Of a DNA stretch of 49,550 bases, positions 1 to 49,550 are shown piece by piece. Both the position numbers and the translations under genes were made by a program. How positions within the stretch are numbered: the first letter of the stretch is position 1; each line of letters begins with the position of its first letter. The notes under the pieces are model-generated. The model was not told the DNA's origin. It worked only from the letters and a program-made list of their open reading frames with translations, and did not search any database. Location: the NCBI GenBank assembly GCA_000226015.1, contig JH153419.1, positions 262,151-311,700 of the forward strand, read 5' to 3'. The stretch comes from Mnemiopsis leidyi. Taxonomy: Eukaryota > Ctenophora > Tentaculata > Lobata > Bolinopsidae.

Positions 1-134
1 TACCGTAATACACGTAGCCTGTACAGTATATACAGTAAGTAGGTTATGTTTTTAAGTATAGGTTTGTGGATTCTTTCGTGTAGAAATCGCTGCCTAGGAT
101 CTGACAGCGTAGAGGTCTGCTAGTTTCATAATAC

Positions 135-359
135 TTATTTTAGTACATTGGAGCAAGATTTGGTAATCAGTTTCTCAGGCACATTTGATTTAACTTTTTG
201 GCCAGGTACTTTGCACAGAATCGGCCTGGTTCGGGCACAGGTACTTAGCTTATCTTTGAACATCTCAGTGTCTCCAAGTAACATTCTAATACATCTCTTT
301 TGAGTAATAAATATAGGTTCAAGAACTAAAGAGCGAATTTTCATCACCGAGGGACGCAA
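135..359 (-). mobile_element. Non-LTR retrotransposon (LINE) reverse-transcriptase C-terminal fragment
   Basis: The minus-strand reading frame contains LEPIFITQKRCIRMLLGD followed by a CARTRP segment. This resembles the end of the reverse transcriptase of CR1/Jockey-type LINEs, where a hydrophobic Q-K-R-x-x-R-x helix precedes a short Cys/Arg motif. Only about 70 codons remain and the preceding RT domains are not visible, so this is a truncated dead copy. The family assignment rests on motif memory only. Confidence 0.5.
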
Positions 360-559
360 TATTGGCTAGATCTACAACATTACACCATTGCTCTGTTCTA
401 GATGTCCATCGCCAGTTAACATCTAACCAGATGCTTACGAATAAAAATGTTACGAATAAACAAAATTTTATTTATCATCAATAAAAGCACACAAAATTAT
501 AAAATGTAATATATTATGAACACGACAAAAAACAAAAGTTGTTCATCACGTGTTTAAGA

Positions 560-1930
560 GTTGTCAGACGTTGCCTGACCGTACCTGCTGCCGCGAAAAT
601 GGGCCGCAAGGCAATTTTTTTTTACTGTCGCGGCCATCACGCGCTCTCACGCATTTCTGGCCTGGCGAAGAAATTTTAGACGCGCATCGCCCGTTGAAGC
701 AATTTAAGAGATAAGTTTGAAGTTAGGTTGGTAAATTCTACTATTTCGTGTCTCTAATATAACGAGGTGTTTATTTGTACAGCTACAGCAGCGCGCACCC
801 TCCCGTCATTTTATTCTCTTTATTCGCTTCCAATGAGGGTCGGACAAAGCCAGACAAGGTGTTTAAACGAAGTATGTCATATGAGTGCTGAGGGTTCCTT
901 ACAAATGATGATTTTAGCAAAATGCAGAGTGTGCTTTGTAATTTATAGAAAACATTTAGGATGTTAAAGTTTGCAAATTGCAAATATTGCTTTTGTATGA
1001 CCTTTGGCGTATTTGGAGATTCTTTTGATACAAAATAGATTCAGTGAATCTCTTCTTTGTCATTTGTAGAAATCACTTCACCTCACCAAATGCTGACGCA
1101 CACTATTCACCTATGACCTAACCAGATGCATACGCACACTATTGCGTGGATTGGTTGTGTGCGCGACACGCGCAAATGGCTCTATTGTCTATATGGTCAG
1201 AGCAACGCATTCACCTAACCAAATGCTTTCGCACACTATTCACCTTACCAGGTGCTTAGACCTCTGTATGCGCGCGCGACGCGCGCACATGAAAGGCTCT
1301 GGTTAGAGTGTAGAGCAAAGCATCGCACGTTATAAATTACGCGCTCGGATGCTACGCCTCTGGTTGCACGCGCGACGCCATATCACCATGTTGGTGCAAA
1401 AGTATCACCAACGTTGCCTGGGGACCTCAGGCTAATTGTTGCTTTGAACGGAGGGAAACGTAGAGAGAGCTGCGCAACTTCCGGTAAGGGAACACCAACG
1501 CGACTGTTTGACCTATTGCATACTCGCCTGTTCGTCCTAATTTCGTGCTAAGCGCGCACTTGCTCTAACCAAAGCACTGCACTTTTGCAATTTGCGTGCG
1601 CGCTGCTAGTCGTGTGCGCCATTAACGGCGTATCAGCAACGCGTAAAGTTAAGTAAATCGGCAACCAAAGTGTTTATCATAACATATTGATTAGTTTCAA
1701 GTTATTAAATTTTAATTTTTTCGGTGAATCCATTACACAGTTCAACTTGTGGTTACACATAACAATGTGTGGTTACAAGGTAACCTGCCCTGCGGTTACA
1801 TAATTTTCACTGATATCATTTGTTATGGATTTAATTGTTTATTTGTATATATCTTGCTACACGTTGCATAGTCCTGCTGCCGCGAAGCGTCAGCCTGTGG
1901 CCGCGCGCAGCGCCCCCGGGCGTTTTTGAA
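560..1930. other. CpG-rich, repeat-rich intergenic tract
   Basis: This stretch is clearly richer in GC and CpG than its surroundings, with many GCGCGC, CGCGAC and GACGC words. It is bounded by two similar direct motifs reading CCTGCTGCCGCGAA, near 577-597 and 1873-1887. Between 1080 and 1390 a degenerate repeated phrase, roughly CACCTAACCAAATGCT followed by CGCACACTATT, recurs several times. There is no convincing coding frame. It could be a decayed transposable element or an unmethylated CpG region. I cannot assign it to a family. Confidence 0.35.
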
Positions 1931-4758
1931 AATTTTTTTGAAAAAGGTCACAACGTGAGACAATGAAAATCATATCAGTTTTGCATATAGTTTTTATATT
2001 TTTATGGAGCTCTTCTTTATCTTTATATGGGGATTATGCTGAATCATAATGTAATTTGTATTTCTTCTAATTATTAAAAATGAAAATCATATCTGGCATT
2101 TAAATACAAAGCTTTATTTTAAATCATAGTTTTAAGTTTTCAGTCCACCTTAAGTTCAATTAGAATTAAGCTCATAGGAATTTAAATAGGATTTTTGTTT
2201 GTCATAAATATGTGATTATCTGATTATATGTTTTGTGAAAATGCCTTGTTTAATTTTAGCAGAAGCAAACTGCAAAATTGATAGGTATAATTTCAAAAGA
2301 GATTCTATGTTTTCAGTTGACTCACTGATAGTGGTGCATGTTCATGGTGAAGACTGAAGAGAGATAAAAGACATTACACCAAATTCTTATTAATGATTAA
2401 TTACTATTTACTATTAACATTTTCAGGTCCATTTGTTCATTAGCTAATTGACCCTGTACCAGAAAATGGTTTTGAACATCCAGGCGGGTAAATATCTGAT
2501 ATGCCTCAAAATATGTGAGGAAAGGTTGGATTGCTTGTTATTGCATATTGTAGTTATTAAAGTCTGTATGTTTGGCTGCTCTAGCTGGTTTAGCAATTAT
2601 GGTCGACTCCTTCTTCCGTGATTTTAAGACCATCAAAGCCCAAGGGGGAAATGGGAAATTATTTTCAAGTTTGGTCAGGGTTCTTGTCAGGATAACCCTT
2701 AACCTCATCCTAACCATAATCATTACCATTAAGTATGGGTTAGTGCTATTGGAATTATAAGCAAACAAACTCACCTGCAAATTAGAGGCGGCTCTTGAGT
2801 GACTAAACCTGGCAGGGGTTGGCACTGGCGTCAGCTGTCGGGGGTTTTAGGGGCTAGCCCCCCAACTGCCGGAGGCTGCTCCATAGGCACCGCCTGGCAA
2901 TTTAAGGGGGTCTAGGACCCACCAGAAGGCAATATAATTTTTGTCCTTTGAAAGGAATTACATACGACCGAAAATACCAGTGTTAGCAGTGCCAACACCG
3001 ATATTGCAAAACATGCAATGCTAGAATGCTAGATGGCAGGTTCGCCAACACTCAATTTTTTGATTTTTGATCTAAACAATGTTATGTCGAATCAGCCTTT
3101 ACAATTTGACTGTGCAAAATACTGAAGGCACCTGCATGCGGCATCTTTCGAATAAGATCTCTAATTATTCTGCTGGCACTAATTCGTGAACCTCTCTTAT
3201 TTAAGTTTTTATGAATCTCCATAAAGTGAACCCTTGCTTTTCATGATATAAATTCAATTTGTTGTTTTCCTGAATTTGTTGTTTTCCTGAAGTAAAAGAG
3301 ACAAAAGTAAAACATTTTACTTGTTTTAGTAGCCTCAAGTTGTGGCCTATTTACACATAGGAAAAATTTACGATTAAAAAATGGTGGTTGTGCTGCTCAG
3401 AGCTGCTGCATGGGACAGCCGGCCTGACAAGTCAGGCAATGTTTTAGCATGTGCAAACTTTGTGTGCTTGTAGCACCCTCAAATCACGTCAAAACATCTT
3501 CAAACTCAGAAAACTTGTAGTGCCCATCAATGAGAACAAGCATGCCAAATTTTAGAGTCGGCGGGCCTACACACTTTAAATTGTGATATTTTAAATTTTG
3601 TAGACATTATGGTGTCATGCTGGGTACATTCATGTACCCATGTTGCCTGTAATTACACATAAAACGTCAATTTCACGAGCCGACGACCCCCATTGCAATT
3701 TATGTGTAAAATTTGAGATCGGGGTATTCTCTGTACCCACTGGGAGTAACGCTCGATTCGTGATTCGTTTTTGAGGTGGCTTAAGAACAGTTCAATGCTG
3801 CCCGTTGGTGCATTAGGGCAATAATATTCAAACATAATAGATTGATTACAGCTAAAATGTTTTATTTGTATATTAGTTAATGGTGACTGTTTCCAGATTC
3901 CATGGGTACATCTGAGTACCCACGTACCCACACAAGCCCCCCCTGCTGCAAATAAATTCTGAGTGTTCCTGTCCTCCTGCCCTAGAACATCATGCCCCAA
4001 AACATTTTTTCCCTTTTATTTTGGCCCCAGTGTCCCTAACCCTAACCCAGACCCTTACAAAGTTGTCTTTTGTGGCGCAGGGCATCACTAGGGTTAAATA
4101 TCTGGGTTAAAGTGCTCTGGGGCACAATATTCTGGGGCCGAAGGTCAGCCACCAATTCTAAGTGATATCATTTGAGTTTCACAAAAGTTGTGATGGGCAC
4201 AATGACAGACATTGGCAGACTTTTTACTGGCAGGTCTGATGGCATCTACACCAACTTTCAATGCAGGAGATCAGGAGGTTTAATTCCCAGATCCGCCAAT
4301 CCTAGAAGAGGGCGCTAAGGACATTTGCCTATGTAATCTTCTTTGGTCAACTAAGCTGAATGACCAGGAATCCGTGATTGAGGGTTAAATGAGGAGGGTC
4401 TTTGATAAAAGATCTAGAATCTTCCAGGAGTCCCTTCAGTATAACTGTAAAAGCCTGGGTACAAGTGTTACAAAATACAAATACAAAAAATAAAGGTCCA
4501 ATTGGATCTGTGGTGTACCAAGTGGACTTGGTGGTCTGTAGCAGACATTTTGGTGGATCTGCCACAGACAAAGTTGGTTGGTTATTGTCCCTATTTTTTA
4601 ACACAATGAATAATTTAAGCAGTAAAAATGAATTCGATTATTTTTCATAGCTTGAATTATTAATTTAAGATGTCTAAAATCTTCTTTAATTAGACATGAT
4701 CAATATATCTCGTATGCTTTTTTGTAAGATTTAGTATTGATATTTATTTTGTAAGTAG
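1931..4758. other. Intergenic, no gene recognised
   Basis: Both strands carry only short open frames with no recognisable domain. Around 3990-4140 there is an imperfect inverted arrangement of TGCCCCA/GGCCCCAG and CTGGGGCA/TGGGGCC words flanking two telomere-like CCCTAA units near 4033. The rest is AT-rich unique-looking sequence. Confidence 0.5.
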
Positions 4759-4760
4759 TA

Positions 4761-5458
4761 CAGTAAACCCTCGATTTACCGGGCCTCTATTTACCGGGTC
4801 CCTCTATTTACCGGGCCTCCTTCCTTTCCCCCGAAAATTTTTAATATTTTTACACAAAAAATTTTACCGTCTTTTATTCGCGTGTCACATGTCAAAGTTT
4901 GTTATCTCATGGTCGTTAAATTATACGGCTCCTTCTGTACCCAATTAAAGCATGCTATACTGCCCTGATAAAAATACACGAGATGCGTGACAACAGTCCA
5001 GCACACGATCATGTATCAGCATGACGTGATCGCATTCGCCGATGGCACGATGCGTAGATCGATTAAAAATCGGACAAGGCCATGCGATATGAGCTTTCAA
5101 TAGCAGGGACCGGCACACGTGATATTTTGGCAATGGTATCTCTTCGCCATGTGACACCGTGATAGAGCCTTAACATGCAAGCTGACTGCTCATAATAAAA
5201 TGGTCGACCTTGAGGTAACTGCAGATCAAAGATGTAATTCAGAACGTTGGATCCAATCTCACAGTTCTAGATCCCTCAAGGAGCACTTTCATCAAGAAAT
5301 TTGATCAGGATTATGTTTACGTATAGCTATCAATAACTTAAGTTACTATTCTAGCCAAAATTAGGCCATATTTTGGTCAAACTCTATTTACCGGGCCCCT
5401 CTATTTACCGGGCCTCAACCCTTTCCCCCAAGAGGCCCGGTAAATCGAAGGTTTACTG
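4761..5458. mobile_element. Pogo/Tigger-like non-autonomous DNA transposon
   Basis: The element begins CAGTAAACCCTCGATTTACC and ends with the reverse complement, giving terminal inverted repeats of about 27 bp with one mismatch. It is flanked by TA on both sides (4759-4760 and 5459-5460), the target-site duplication of the Tc1/mariner superfamily. The CAGT...CCTCG start is typical of pogo/Tigger elements. Both ends also carry extra subterminal copies of CTCTATTTACCGGG in direct orientation. I see no intact transposase in its 698 bp, so it is a MITE-like internal-deletion copy. It ends 130 bp before the metalloproteinase start codon. Confidence 0.85.
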
Positions 5459-5588
5459 TATTCATATTTATTTTTAAGATTTCTTGTATAAAGCACCGCT
5501 GATTTCTTCACTATATTTTAATTTGAGCCCTAATTTTGAGCGAACACAATGAAATTGTTGTTTATATGTTCAGTTGATTCCTTTAGGT

Positions 5589-42787
<37,199 letters not shown>

Positions 42788-45700
42788 GAAAGAGAATCTA
42801 ATAGTAATACCCATATTTCCGATTTATCATTCGATCTGAAGTTCGAATTTACGTGATAAGTTATATATACTGTTGTTTCTGGAGAGGCACTATCATGTAA
42901 TTGTAATTATAAGAATGACAGTGACACGGACCGTCAACGATAAGCGATTAGTTGGTCCTGTGTCTGTGACTGATGACCTCTCATTGGTCAATGATTGGTC
43001 GCTGTTACTCTTACACATGTTTACGAGTACGACCCCTCCCAAGAAAAAGCATGTCGATTGAATTATTCCGAAAATGCAATATATGTATGCTTGACTATTT
43101 GATGTTTGAAGAACCGGCTATGGTTTAAATTATTTGACTTAATTTTTCGTTTATCGTATTCGTTTAACTGCGGTTGGTAACATTGTAAAATCATGATGAA
43201 CTGGTAAATTAAAGATTGAAAACATGTACTCTATTGTCTTGGTAAGACTCTGAAATTTCTCTGTTCTGAGTTATCATTATTCAATTATGAACTGAGTTGT
43301 TCCCGGCTTAGTGTTACAATTTTAACATAAATCCAGACTGTGTTTTTGACACACTGAAAGTTCCTAATCGGAATTTATTATAAGTTATTGTTTTTATGCT
43401 CTAAAAATTTTAATATAAGTTTCCATGAAAATCAAAAATGAAAACGATTTTTAACTCGAATTTATTTACGAAATGTAAATATTGTAAACTGTTTGTACTT
43501 TGTATTGCTATTGGTGTGTGTTTCGTGTTTACTTGTTTGTGCCTTTTCGCTACTTCTGCACTAACAGTAACAAAAAGGGTAAAACTGAATCATTTTTCTC
43601 CGTTCTAAATAGTTGAATTATTTATTAATTTTTAATTTCTGATTAAGATTTTCATCTTCTCAGTTATTCATTTTTCGATTGAGAAAATCTGCAAATGCAA
43701 TTCGGAGAAAAGAATAGAAATAGAGTAATTGGAATTTTTATAAGATCTTTAGGCAGAAAAGTTGAATTGTATGTGTTCTAATTCTATGTTTTGTAAAACT
43801 CTTATTATATTTCGATTAAAAAATGTATTTCTTTTAATATCCAAACTTCACTAAGTCCTGGGTAAATGTTAAAAGTAGTAATCGGTTCTCACTTCAAACT
43901 TTCCTCTTAAGTTTAAAACGCCAATTAAAAAAACCAATGTTCACGCTTGAAACGAAATTATAAATATAATTGATTATAATTTACATGATTCCAATAACGT
44001 AATATTTAACTCAAACTGAATTTCTTAAATCTTAACCCAAATCAATAAACTGGCGGCCCGCCAACCAGTCGATTTTCATAATATATTATCATATCAACAA
44101 AGGAAGTTCTATATAAAATCATTGAGGCCGTTTCTTAGAGGATTATGGTTTCAAGAGGGTCTGAAGGGGGTTCTGAATCTGTAAGTGTAAATATGAAGAA
44201 AATAGAAGTTGATTTAAGTCAGAAGTTTTCCTCTTAAGCCGTGGTTCGATTGTAAATTAGCAATACATTTCGGTCCTGTTAAGCTTTACTTCTAAGGCCG
44301 AAAGAATGACATAATCGTAATGATAATGAGAATAGTATTTATGAAAGTTTCGTTCTTATGAGACGTCAATGCAACACTCCGCATTAAATCCCATCCCTGA
44401 AATTGGGCGCAATTTCTATAAATAGACCAGCAATTTCTATAAATAGACCCACAATTTCTATAAATAGACCCGCACTTTCTATAAATAGACCCATTCTTTA
44501 AAATATTCATCACAAATCTTTCATAGTTTTAAGCAGTAGATTAGTAATGATGACAAAGCCAATCATGCTAAATTAAATGACTATGAGGTAATTGTAACTG
44601 GTCAGATTTCAACGTAATTATTTGCAGCACAGCCCAGGTATTGGTGCCCATATAATTATATCAATATGTAACAGGACATCGCGTGCCATTGAATGGAAAA
44701 TCACAAATGTTCAATAAGAATTAACAATCAAATAACGAATAAATTAAAGAAATAGTTCTGTTACTTCCGTGATGCTAACTTAGACACTTGTTTTACTATA
44801 AAGTCCACGTGAGGCAGTTTACTTTACGAGCAGCCCCTGGCCCTACGCCAAGCATCGAGCGACACAACTCCTCCCAATCTGTACCGGCACTCGCTAAATC
44901 AGTCGAGTGGTTTCTGGAAAACGAAGCCCCATTGCCACCTCTGTTGGGGCGAGCCGTTGCATTGTGCTACGTTCAAATAGGTGTTGTCGTGTCCCAGACA
45001 AAGTCCCCCCGAGGTTTTTTATCTCGCCAATCTGTTGGGGATCGAGATTAACAATCAACATCTGCACTGATCAGGTTGAGGTAAAAAGCTGCTGGAATTG
45101 GCTATATACTATAAGGATTTTATCAGATATTAACGGTTGGAGGAGCAGGGAAGATAAAATGTATCCTGGTCACGAGAAAATTGGAAAAGGTCGATGTGAC
45201 CACTGACCATGCCCAAGCTTGTAGTTGTTCAGCGCGCATCGCCGCATCCTCCCGCACGAATCGGAATAAAGTCGGACAAGACCAAGCTTATTTATATAAT
45301 TATATATGTCTACTAGAAATAGGAAAAGGCAAAAGATTAAGAAATTCTCAGAAGTTTAAGATGCACTCAAGTTCGGATTTATCAAATCAAGGCCACAAGG
45401 CAATGAGATTTAATCGTAAAGCTGGATTATACACCATTATATTTAATGAAGATGATGAGTGAGCATTACTTACGGAATTCATGCGCCACTCCTGATTACC
45501 CTTCTGACGGTGACAGTTTCCAAGCTGAATTTGATCTTGAGAGACAGCATCAAGGCAGTTCTCAGCGTTTTGAGACTGCTTTATCTCGTTTGTTCTCTTG
45601 TCGAACTGCCAGTACTGCGGTGATCGCGAGATTAACGATTTTCATAAATAATCACAGGGAAAAACTCAACAGTCTTGAATGACTACATTTGCAAGTTTGG

Positions 45701-46318
45701 GGGATGTGGACTGTGGAGCACGATAAACACAATTATTGACCATTTGGCCAACGTCCGGGTGTCATGGTCAAATTTTTGATATTACCGTGGTTAAATGGTC
45801 AAAATTTTGACCATGATCATGGCAAAATCAAATTTTTCACGGGGCAGATTCCAGGGTGCCATGACCAAGGCCAGTGCCTTACCTCAAAAATTAGTTTCTC
45901 TGCCTCATGAACTAATATTCGACAGACTTGGTAAATCATTTAGAGCTAAGAACAATATCAAGTAACACTAACATTCTCAACACGTCCACCACTACCAGTT
46001 CTATTTCAAAATATATGACCTATACGAAGATAGAAATGCCCGGTCCTCCGGTCAGTTAATCAGTTTATACCCTCCCCGCTCTTGATCGTTCCTAGACAAT
46101 TCTCTTCTTCCTCCTCCTGCTTTCCTAAATTGTTTCGAGGCTCTAGCCGATCTAGAATCTGGATTATCTGACCTTGTATTATGAGATCCGATTTCATGAT
46201 GACATAATTGGATTACGAAGAACATCCTAACTCTGGTTCCGAGATGGCTACCTCGGTGCCCCAAAATTTCCGATTTAGTTGTTAACAGTGATCAGGCCGC
46301 CGATGTTTTTGTTTCCAT
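42788..46318. other. Intergenic / MMP 3' flank
   Basis: AT-rich with no recognisable gene. Overlapping plus-strand frames at 44788-45682 are open but show no motif. A 20-bp perfect palindrome lies at 45795-45814. Confidence 0.5.
44409..44493. repeat. 21-bp minisatellite containing TATAAATAG
   Basis: Four copies of a 21-bp unit (GCAATTTCTATAAATAGACC-like). The TATAAATAG word starts at 44417, 44438, 44459 and 44480. Confidence 0.92.
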
Positions 46319-46328
46319 ATTCACGTAG

Positions 46329-46534
46329 TACCGGCGGGGTGGTATAGTGGTTTCATTTACGCCTCCCATGCGACAGACCGGGGTTCGATCTGGTAGAGCC
46401 TCGGCTGGAAATGCACACTCCCTGGCTCGTACGATTAACGCCCTCTACAGCTAGTTTAGTGCCTCGGTTACAGGGTTACAGAAAAGAGATGAGCACCTCA
46501 GGCTATCCCGTCTAAGGGAGTGTCCTAAATTTGC
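46329..46534 (+). mobile_element. tRNA-derived SINE with 10-bp target-site duplication
   Basis: The 5' part looks like a tRNA-Gly with CCC in the anticodon position. It has an A box TGGTATAGTGG (46340-46350), an anticodon-like loop CTCCCAT, and a B box GGTTCGATCTG (46382-46392). A tRNA-unrelated body follows, ending CCTAAATTTGC. The unit is flanked by ATTCACGTAG at 46319-46328 and 46535-46544, a target-site duplication. RNA polymerase III would transcribe it. The acceptor-stem ends do not pair well, so it is not a functional tRNA gene. Confidence 0.85.
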
Positions 46535-46544
46535 ATTCACGTAG

Positions 46545-47440
46545 CACCTTACCTATCTAGTACCTTACCAATCTAGTTATTCTAGTATCTTACCAATCTT
46601 ATACCTTACTAATTTAGTAAATGCCGAACTATCTGTTTTTGCCAAGTCGCCATTTTAAGAACAAAAATCGATTACATTACTATCGTTTTGTGACCTGCAT
46701 GTACAACGAACTACAAGCCGTTTCATGACTTGTGTGATATATATGCCTTAGAATAAGACCGATGGAAAGTACCAGCAGTGTGTAAGGGTGGGTATATTAT
46801 ACGGTTCAATTTTTGCATGATGAGATGATTTACGTCTAACGTTCTAAAGTTACTCTTGTTAAGCTTTAAACTGAATAAGTCCCATAAGAGTCGGGTATAA
46901 GTTATAACTGCGACAAATCTTCGCCCTTCTGGCATATTCGATTCCATTATAGTTTCATGTAATGATTCCAGGTTTGATAATGATCCAAAAGTATGTCTAA
47001 AAACTTTGCCGGGAAACGGACAAATTCTCAGATTTTAAGTTTTTCCTCACAACTAACGATTAAGGCAGGACTGCCGAAAAAAATTCCACGGATAATTGAT
47101 ACACCTCAGCACTGGGGTGGATCCAGATTTTATTTGTAATTGTAGAGCGGGAATGGCTTATGATATTGTTATCATAATATATATTGGTCTGATAATATTT
47201 CTTAGCTAATTATGATATTGGTATAAATTATCTACATCCAGATTGCACTTGCAGCTAATGATAACTAATTCGATCACTCATAATTAATTAAACTTGACCC
47301 AGACCTGAATGATCAAATTTAAAGATGATCGTTTATTCAGTGCAAATGTCTGACATTGTTGATAAGATGAAAATTTCGATAATTCCGTTGGAGGAGGTTT
47401 TATAATTTTTGGCGACTTTTTAGAATGTTATAATGTATGC
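46545..47440. other. Intergenic
   Basis: A short degenerate repeat of TACCTTACCAATCTAG follows the SINE to about 46620. Nothing else recognised. Confidence 0.5.
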
Positions 47441-48009
47441 AAACTTGGGATAACCAACTATTTCCGATTTGTCAAGTTTTCTTAGATTAAGTTATTGCTA
47501 AATCGGTGAAACTGGACGTTGAGGAATTAGTGGAGTCGGAAAACATTTCTGTCACGTGATAGCGTTTATCGAAATTTATTGGTTGTATCTGGTTCCTCAT
47601 CGAGCCATCTCTGTAACATGTAAGTAAAAATTTCCGACTCACCCAAGAATTCTGACGTCTATTGCCGGTTGATTTTAGAAAGTACTCGCGTACAAAAAAA
47701 CTTAAACATTTCCTCTAAAATCCTCGGCAAACTTGGGTCTTGGAATAGCCAACTATTTTCGATTTATCAAGTTTCCTTAGATATTGCTTAATCGGTGAAG
47801 CTGAACGTTGAGGAATTAGGGGAGTCGGAAAACATTTCTGTCACATGATAGCGTTTATCGAAATTTATTGGTTGTATCTGGTTCCTCATTGAGCCATCTC
47901 TGTAACATGTAAGTAAAAATTTCCGACTCACCCAAGAATTCTGACGTCTATTGCCGGTTGATTTTAGAAAGTACTCGCGTACGAAAAACTTAAAAATTTC
48001 CTCTAAAAT
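47441..48009. repeat. Tandem duplication of a ~285-bp unit
   Basis: Copy 1 is about 47441-47728 and copy 2 about 47729-48009. The inner parts (CATTTCTGTCAC to AGTACTCGCGTAC) are nearly identical, while the first 70 bp of each copy differ more. The minus-strand open frame in copy 2 has no recognised content and is interrupted in copy 1. Confidence 0.92.
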
Positions 48010-49550
48010 ACAATCTTCGTTCCGTGGTTCCATCCATAAAAAAGTCATAAAGAGGAGTCACGTGAGCACTTACTTCTTTTGCGGTTTATAGGCCAAACTG
48101 TATATTTACTTAGACGATAAATTCTATAAGAAAAACGAAACTTCCGGTAGACCAGGGTGTTTGCTAGAAGAATAACTTAGAAAATGTCCAATAACAGGGA
48201 AGTTCCGTATCACGTGACACGATTCCACGAACAAAGCTACCAGATGACTATTTACACTTAATACTAATAATACTGATTTTTATGTGAATATCAGGCTACC
48301 GTCCGCGCGTTCAGTGGACGAAGAATGCTCTCGTTCTGATAGTTTTTCTGACAGTTTTATTTTTTCCAACTGTCGGTGGTTCATGTTTTCTGATCACCTG
48401 AAATGTAAAAACGAACATTGCCATTTCCAAACAGTTGTTTCAAAATCAGGTAGTTATCTAGATGTGTTCGCTCCTAAGTATTAATGCTGCAGTTTATCAG
48501 TTCAATTAAGATTCATTGTAAAAGACTTTAAAGGGTCGAGTACTTTAAGTTAACCCCTAATTGACTTCCGAGGTGTTTTTATATGCTCTATATCAGTTGC
48601 GTTAACATTTGCTTTAAGTTTGTGAAATTCGCGTTAGTAGCAACCAACATAAAAATCCTTGAGATGCATAGCAATACATATTATTACAGATCAATAAATA
48701 TGCTAATTTCTCATGAGGTTTAATTCTATTTTCTTAGTCTAACTAATTAAGTTTTATTCATTTCAGTTGGTGCGATGAAAAAAACTGGCAGCGCCGCTTA
48801 ACAATCAGTTTTAACCTCATAGAATTTCATTTTTTCTCACTCTGCTTCCCTACGTTTGGTCTTATTGCTAAGGCTGTGATCACGAGATGGTATGAAACGT
48901 TATTTGTTGTAAAATGTGGCCAAAACAATTTACATCAATCTTTCGAATGATCGTTCATTTAAGCCCGTCTGGATGTTAAGATATATTCGCTGGAACGAAA
49001 TCGTTCATGACGAGAGATTGTGCATACCCATAACCTGGCTGAAAGTTTATTGTCAGGTGACAGGCAACAAGCATAATTATTAAAATTAATAAACATAATT
49101 CTTAAAATTAATAAACATAATGGACACGTTTTTTTTAAGTGGTCGTTTTTGCTGATTTGGCCTTTTTTTAAAGTCAGGTGCCTTTAACAAGGAAAAAGTC
49201 ATAGACACTCCTAAAGTGCTACTACTTGAATACTCTTAGGTTACAGCAAAAGGATCAATCTACCATATTTCGAAAGCATGATGTTCCTAACTTCAGTATT
49301 TTGGGACTTATGGGCATCTAAACTGTGTGCCAAAAATAAGCAAACCAATTTTTGACTGAATCCATCCAAATGAGAAGTTATGGAATGTATAATCGGAAGG
49401 GCCTACCTGCAATATTGATATCCGGTGCTAAGTGACTAGTTTCAGTACTTAATGTACTTAATTTAGTTCCAATATGTGCCAAAATTCAGTAAAACAGTCA
49501 TTTTCGTCTGTTTATTAAGCATAATAAGTCGTACCACCAGTGAGAGACTA
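48010..49550. other. Intergenic
   Basis: AT-rich, no gene recognised. A pair of TTAAAATTAATAAACATAAT copies lies near 49078-49122. Confidence 0.5.

Noticed and set aside
3653-4000. Minus-strand 115-codon frame
   Set aside because: No recognisable motif and embedded in repeat-like GGTACC words; not supported as a gene.
4030-4050. Interstitial telomere
   Set aside because: Only about two CCCTAA units; too short to be more than chance or a transposon motif.
46329-46400. Functional tRNA-Gly gene
   Set aside because: The acceptor stem does not pair and the copy is flanked by a target duplication with a SINE body, so it is a SINE head.

Overview
The window is animal (metazoan, apparently invertebrate) nuclear DNA. 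It is AT-rich by eye, has short exons separated by kilobase introns with GT..AG borders, and carries many minisatellites plus fragments of typical animal transposable elements: a LINE, a Penelope-like element, a tRNA-derived SINE and a pogo/Tigger-like element. I cannot name the species. A cnidarian, mollusc or other invertebrate would fit.

The dominant feature is one plus-strand gene for a secreted, furin-activated matrix metalloproteinase (MMP). I rebuilt it exon by exon from about 5589 to 42787. The model has 21 coding exons whose splice phases all agree, 1794 nt including the stop, 597 residues. The order is signal peptide, a long unrecognised N-terminal extension, propeptide with a variant cysteine switch, basic furin site, zinc catalytic domain, an RGD-containing hinge, and a four-bladed hemopexin domain closed by two cysteines. 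The catalytic and hemopexin exons are secure. The exons at 6830-6894, 7712-7743 and 42768-42787 are inferred.

Two minus-strand genes sit inside the single MMP intron 21798-31989, which splits the catalytic domain just before the zinc-binding helix. The first (22586-24622) is an intronless gene for a secreted DUF885 putative zinc hydrolase. The second (29593-30620) is the last coding exon of a type I membrane protein with a divergent SRCR-like region, an ephrin-receptor-like (GCC2/GCC3-type) cysteine-rich segment, one transmembrane helix and a short cytoplasmic tail.

Region by region: 1-5.5 kb is intergenic, with a LINE fragment, a CpG-rich tract and a 698-bp Tigger-like element ending 130 bp before the MMP start codon. 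From 5.6 to 42.8 kb is the MMP gene with its nested genes. Its introns contain minisatellites close to several splice sites, a 12-bp-periodic array of CACGTG E-boxes, CRE palindromes and a Penelope GIY-YIG fragment. From 42.8 to 49.5 kb is intergenic, with a TATAAATAG minisatellite, a complete tRNA-derived SINE with target-site duplication, and a 0.57-kb tandem duplication. I found no CRISPR array, operon or bacterial-type system. The most unusual biology is the MMP's derived sequence features, the double nested-gene intron, and the association of repeats with splice sites.
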